From: Kosakonia sp. H02 | GTDB lineage: Bacteria; Pseudomonadota; Gammaproteobacteria; Enterobacterales; Enterobacteriaceae | Direction: 5' to 3' | Length of the DNA: 64,000 nucleotides | Assembly: GCA_030704225.1 (NCBI GenBank) | Contig: CP131915.1 | Location: 2,790,001-2,854,000 of the forward strand | Shown here: positions 61,572 through 64,000 of the stretch, in pieces | How the letters are laid out: every line of letters begins with the position of its first letter | Position numbering within the stretch: the first letter of the stretch is position 1 | Notes under the pieces: model-generated | The model's input: only the letters and a program-made list of their open reading frames with translations | Told to the model about the DNA's origin: nothing | The model's database searches: none | Made by a program: the position numbers and the translations under genes

Positions 61572-62528
61572 ATGACCCCAATTGCAGTTACCCTGTTGAC
61601 CGGCTTTCTTGGTGCGGGCAAAACCACCCTCTTACGCCATATCCTCAATGAACAACACGGCTACCAGATTGCGGTAATCGAAAACGAATTCGGCGAAGTC
61701 TCCGTGGACGATCAGCTAATTGGCGATCGCGCTACGCAAATCAAAACCCTGACCAACGGCTGTATCTGCTGTAGCCGCTCTAATGAACTGGAAGATGCGC
61801 TGCTGGATCTGCTCGACGGCCTTGATCGCGGCGATCTGGTTTTCGACCGGCTGGTTATTGAGTGCACCGGCATGGCGGATCCCGGCCCGATCATTCAAAC
61901 CTTTTTCGCCCATGAGATCCTCTGCCAGCGCTACTTGCTGGACGGTGTGATCGCGTTAGTCGATGCGGTTCACGCCAATGATCAGATGAACCAGTTCACG
62001 CTGGCGCAGTCGCAGGTGGGTTATGCCGATCGGATTCTGCTGACCAAAACCGATGTCGCGCCGGACAATGAAAAACTGCGCGAGCGCTTAAGCCGCATCA
62101 ATGCCCGCGCACCGATTTACCCCGTGACGCATGGTGATATCGACCTGGAACTGCTGTTTAAGACCAACGGTTTTATGCTCGAAGAGAACGTGGTAGTGGC
62201 AAAACCGCGCTTCCACTTTATGGCCGATAAGCAGAACGATATCAGCTCAATTGTGGTGGAACTCGATTACCCGGTCGATATCAGCGAGGTCTCGCGCGTG
62301 ATGGAAAACCTGCTGCTGAGCTTTGCGGAAAAACTACTGCGTTACAAAGGAATGCTGTGGATCGACGGCGAACCAAACCGCCTGCTGTTCCAGGGTGTTC
62401 AGCGCCTCTACAGCGCCGACTGGGATCGCCCGTGGGGCAGTGAGACGCCGCACAGCACGCTGGTGTTTATCGGCGTTCAGTTGCCCGAGGAAGAGATCCG
62501 CGCGGCGTTTGCCGGATTACGAAAATAA
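61572..62528 (+). CDS. yjiA: COG0523-family metal-binding GTPase YjiA
   Basis: G3E-family GTPase, a presumed metallochaperone that binds zinc and other transition metals. It has 318 residues, as in E. coli. The P-loop GFLGAGKT is at 11-18, the metal-binding CxCC motif is C64-I-C66-C67 in NGCICC, and NKxD-like TKTD is near residue 158. AAGGAG lies six bases upstream and just after the yjiX stop. Third gene of the btsT operon. Confidence 0.96.
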   Translation: MTPIAVTLLTGFLGAGKTTLLRHILNEQHGYQIAVIENEFGEVSVDDQLIGDRATQIKTLTNGCICCSRSNELEDALLDLLDGLDRGDLVFDRLVIECTGMADPGPIIQTFFAHEILCQRYLLDGVIALVDAVHANDQMNQFTLAQSQVGYADRILLTKTDVAPDNEKLRERLSRINARAPIYPVTHGDIDLELLFKTNGFMLEENVVVAKPRFHFMADKQNDISSIVVELDYPVDISEVSRVMENLLLSFAEKLLRYKGMLWIDGEPNRLLFQGVQRLYSADWDRPWGSETPHSTLVFIGVQLPEEEIRAAFAGLRK

Positions 62529-62530
62529 AC

Positions 62531-62599
62531 GCCGGATGGCGCTCCGCTTGTCTGACCTACAGGGTTCGTAGGCCTGACAAGGCACAGCCGCCATCCGGC
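62531..62599. repeat. Bacterial interspersed mosaic element (two inverted REP units)
   Basis: GCCGGATGGCG at one end and its inverse CGCCATCCGGC at the other, with an inner CCTAC/GTAGG stem. It lies between the converging yjiA and aldehyde dehydrogenase genes. Confidence 0.85.
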
Positions 62600-62608
62600 G
62601 AACCATCT

Positions 62609-63979
62609 CTACTGACGCACTACCACCAGCTTCTGGTTCACAAACTCTTTAATGCCTAAATCAGAGAGTTCGCGGCCAAAGCCAGAGCGTTTCACCCCAC
62701 CGAACGGCAGTTCTGCGGCGGTGTCAGTCAGCCAATTGATGTAGACCATACCGGTCTCGATACGTGACGCCAATTTTTTCGCACGCTGAATATTACGGCT
62801 GAAGATCGCCCCGCCGAGGCCATAATGCGAGTCGTTAGCCAGACGCACGGCTTCCTCGTCGTTATTGACCACATAAACCTGCGCCACCGGCCCGAAGAAC
62901 TCTTCAAAGTACGCCGGGTTATCGCGGGTGATATGGGTCAGAATGGTCGGCTCAAAGAAGTTACCCTCGCTTTTCGCCGGTTTGCCGCCGAAATGCAGTT
63001 TCGCCCCTTTCTGCACCGCCTCGCTAACCTGCTGGCTCAGGGTTTCCAGCGCATCTTTTGAGGAGAGCGGGCCAAGCGTGGTGCCTTCATCAAGCGGATC
63101 GCCCATTTTCACCTGCTGGAATGCCTCGGTGAATTTGCGCAGGAACTGATCGGAAACGTCCTGATGCACAATAAAGCGTTTGGCCGCCGTACAAACCTGG
63201 CCTGCGTTCGCTAACCGCGCCTGCACGCCCACCTCGACCGCTTTCTCCAGATCGGCATCATCAAGCACGATAAACACGTCGTTACCGCCCAGTTCCAGCG
63301 TGGCTTTCTTGATATGTTTTGCCGCCTGCGCCGCGACCGCGCTACCCGCTTTTTCCGAACCGGTCAGCGCCGCGCCCTGCACACGTGGGTCAGCAATGAT
63401 CGCCGAGACCTGATCGGACGAGATAAACAGGTTAGTCCACGCCCCTTCCGGCGCACCCGCTTCGCGCACCAGGTGAGCAAAGGATTCGGCGCATTGCGGC
63501 ACGATACTGGCATGTTTACAAATCACTGGATTACCGGCTGCAAGGTTCGGGGCCAACACACGCATCAACTGGTAATAAGGGAAGTTCCACGGCTCCACCG
63601 CCATGATGACGCCGATGGGATGATGCTCAACCCAGGCCTCGCCCAAATCAGAGCCATACTTCACTGGGGCAAGAAATTGTTTTGCATTATCCGCATAGTA
63701 ACGGGCGATTTGTGCGCAGAGTTTTACCTCACTGCGGCTTTGCTCAATCAATTTACCCATTTCGCGGGTGGCAATTTTCGCCAGCGCTTCCTGTTGACTC
63801 TCCAGCAGATCAGCCAGTTTATGCAGCACCGGAAGCCGCTGGTCGATATTGCCCTTTGACCACGACGAGTGGTAAAGCGCATCGGCCTGGCGCAGCGCTG
63901 CCTCAATATCGGCATCGCTGTGGTTTGGGTACTCTTTAATGAGCTGATTGTTAAAAGGATTCACTGTCTGGTAAGCCAT
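62609..63979 (-). CDS. sad: NAD(P)-dependent succinate-semialdehyde dehydrogenase
   Basis: Aldehyde dehydrogenase of the Sad/GabD group; oxidises succinate semialdehyde to succinate in the GABA/putrescine branch. It has 456 residues (E. coli Sad 462). The oxyanion asparagine is N132 (EPWNFPYY), the general base E229 (LELGG), and the nucleophile C263 (AGQVCTAAKRF). AAGGAG precedes the ATG. The symbol follows family resemblance; substrate and cofactor are not proven, and it is not at the E. coli sad locus. Confidence 0.85.
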   Translation of the reverse strand: MAYQTVNPFNNQLIKEYPNHSDADIEAALRQADALYHSSWSKGNIDQRLPVLHKLADLLESQQEALAKIATREMGKLIEQSRSEVKLCAQIARYYADNAKQFLAPVKYGSDLGEAWVEHHPIGVIMAVEPWNFPYYQLMRVLAPNLAAGNPVICKHASIVPQCAESFAHLVREAGAPEGAWTNLFISSDQVSAIIADPRVQGAALTGSEKAGSAVAAQAAKHIKKATLELGGNDVFIVLDDADLEKAVEVGVQARLANAGQVCTAAKRFIVHQDVSDQFLRKFTEAFQQVKMGDPLDEGTTLGPLSSKDALETLSQQVSEAVQKGAKLHFGGKPAKSEGNFFEPTILTHITRDNPAYFEEFFGPVAQVYVVNNDEEAVRLANDSHYGLGGAIFSRNIQRAKKLASRIETGMVYINWLTDTAAELPFGGVKRSGFGRELSDLGIKEFVNQKLVVVRQ

Positions 63980-64000
63980 TTTACGTCTCCTTAATTTACC

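Overview
The window is chromosomal DNA of a motile member of the Enterobacteriaceae close to, but distinct from, Escherichia coli. Most genes keep the E. coli order from tsr and btsT, through opgB, dnaTC, fhuF, the leucine tRNAs, prfC, osmY, the deo operon, serB-radA-nadR, slt, trpR and arcA, to thrLABC, talB and dnaKJ. This is the 98.9-to-0.3-minute segment of E. coli, read here in reverse. Protein lengths match E. coli to within a few residues. Insertions and losses point to an Enterobacter/Kosakonia-like lineage; the genus is an inference. I see no prophage, insertion sequence, CRISPR array or rRNA operon.

Positions 1-7300 hold the heat-shock operon dnaKJ with two sigma-32 promoters, the acetate/succinate permease satP, an added MFS transporter, mog and talB. 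Positions 7500-14800 hold yaaJ, yaaA and the threonine operon thrLABC with a legible leader peptide and attenuator. Positions 14900-20250 hold lasT, yjjY, arcA, creA (without creBCD), rob, gpmB, yjjX and trpR with its operator. Positions 20260-30410 hold slt, ettA, an AT-rich LuxR-type regulator not in the E. coli order, nadR-radA-serB, ytjB and lplA. Positions 30460-36800 hold the deoCABD nucleoside catabolic operon with DeoR and CRP sites, then yjjV and yjjU. Positions 36900-41760 hold ytjA, osmY, prfC, yjjG, rimI, holD and a composite ERIC element. The osmY untranslated leader carries a perfect 105-bp tandem duplication, each copy with a long hairpin.

Positions 41760-43760 hold rsmC and an array of seven tRNA-Leu(CAG) genes (E. 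coli has three). Positions 43780-50340 are the most accessory stretch: yjjZ, a membrane diguanylate cyclase, fhuF with a Fur box, an orphan PTS EIIC with a palindromic operator, a YbaK-like deacylase, and bglJ/yjjQ next to an AT-rich intergenic region. Positions 50345-64000 hold the yjjPB exporter, an ohrR-ohr peroxide-resistance pair inserted before dnaTC, yjjA, opgB, tsr with a flagellar sigma-28 promoter, the pyruvate transporter operon btsT-yjiX-yjiA with BtsR and CRP sites, and a succinate-semialdehyde dehydrogenase.

Most of the window is ordinary core genome. The signals most worth a second look are the duplicated hairpin leader of osmY, the expanded and internally diverged tRNA-Leu array, the AT-rich LuxR orphan beside nadR, the apparently leaderless ohrR transcript, and the orphan EIIC with its palindrome. 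I found no clearly new multi-gene system.
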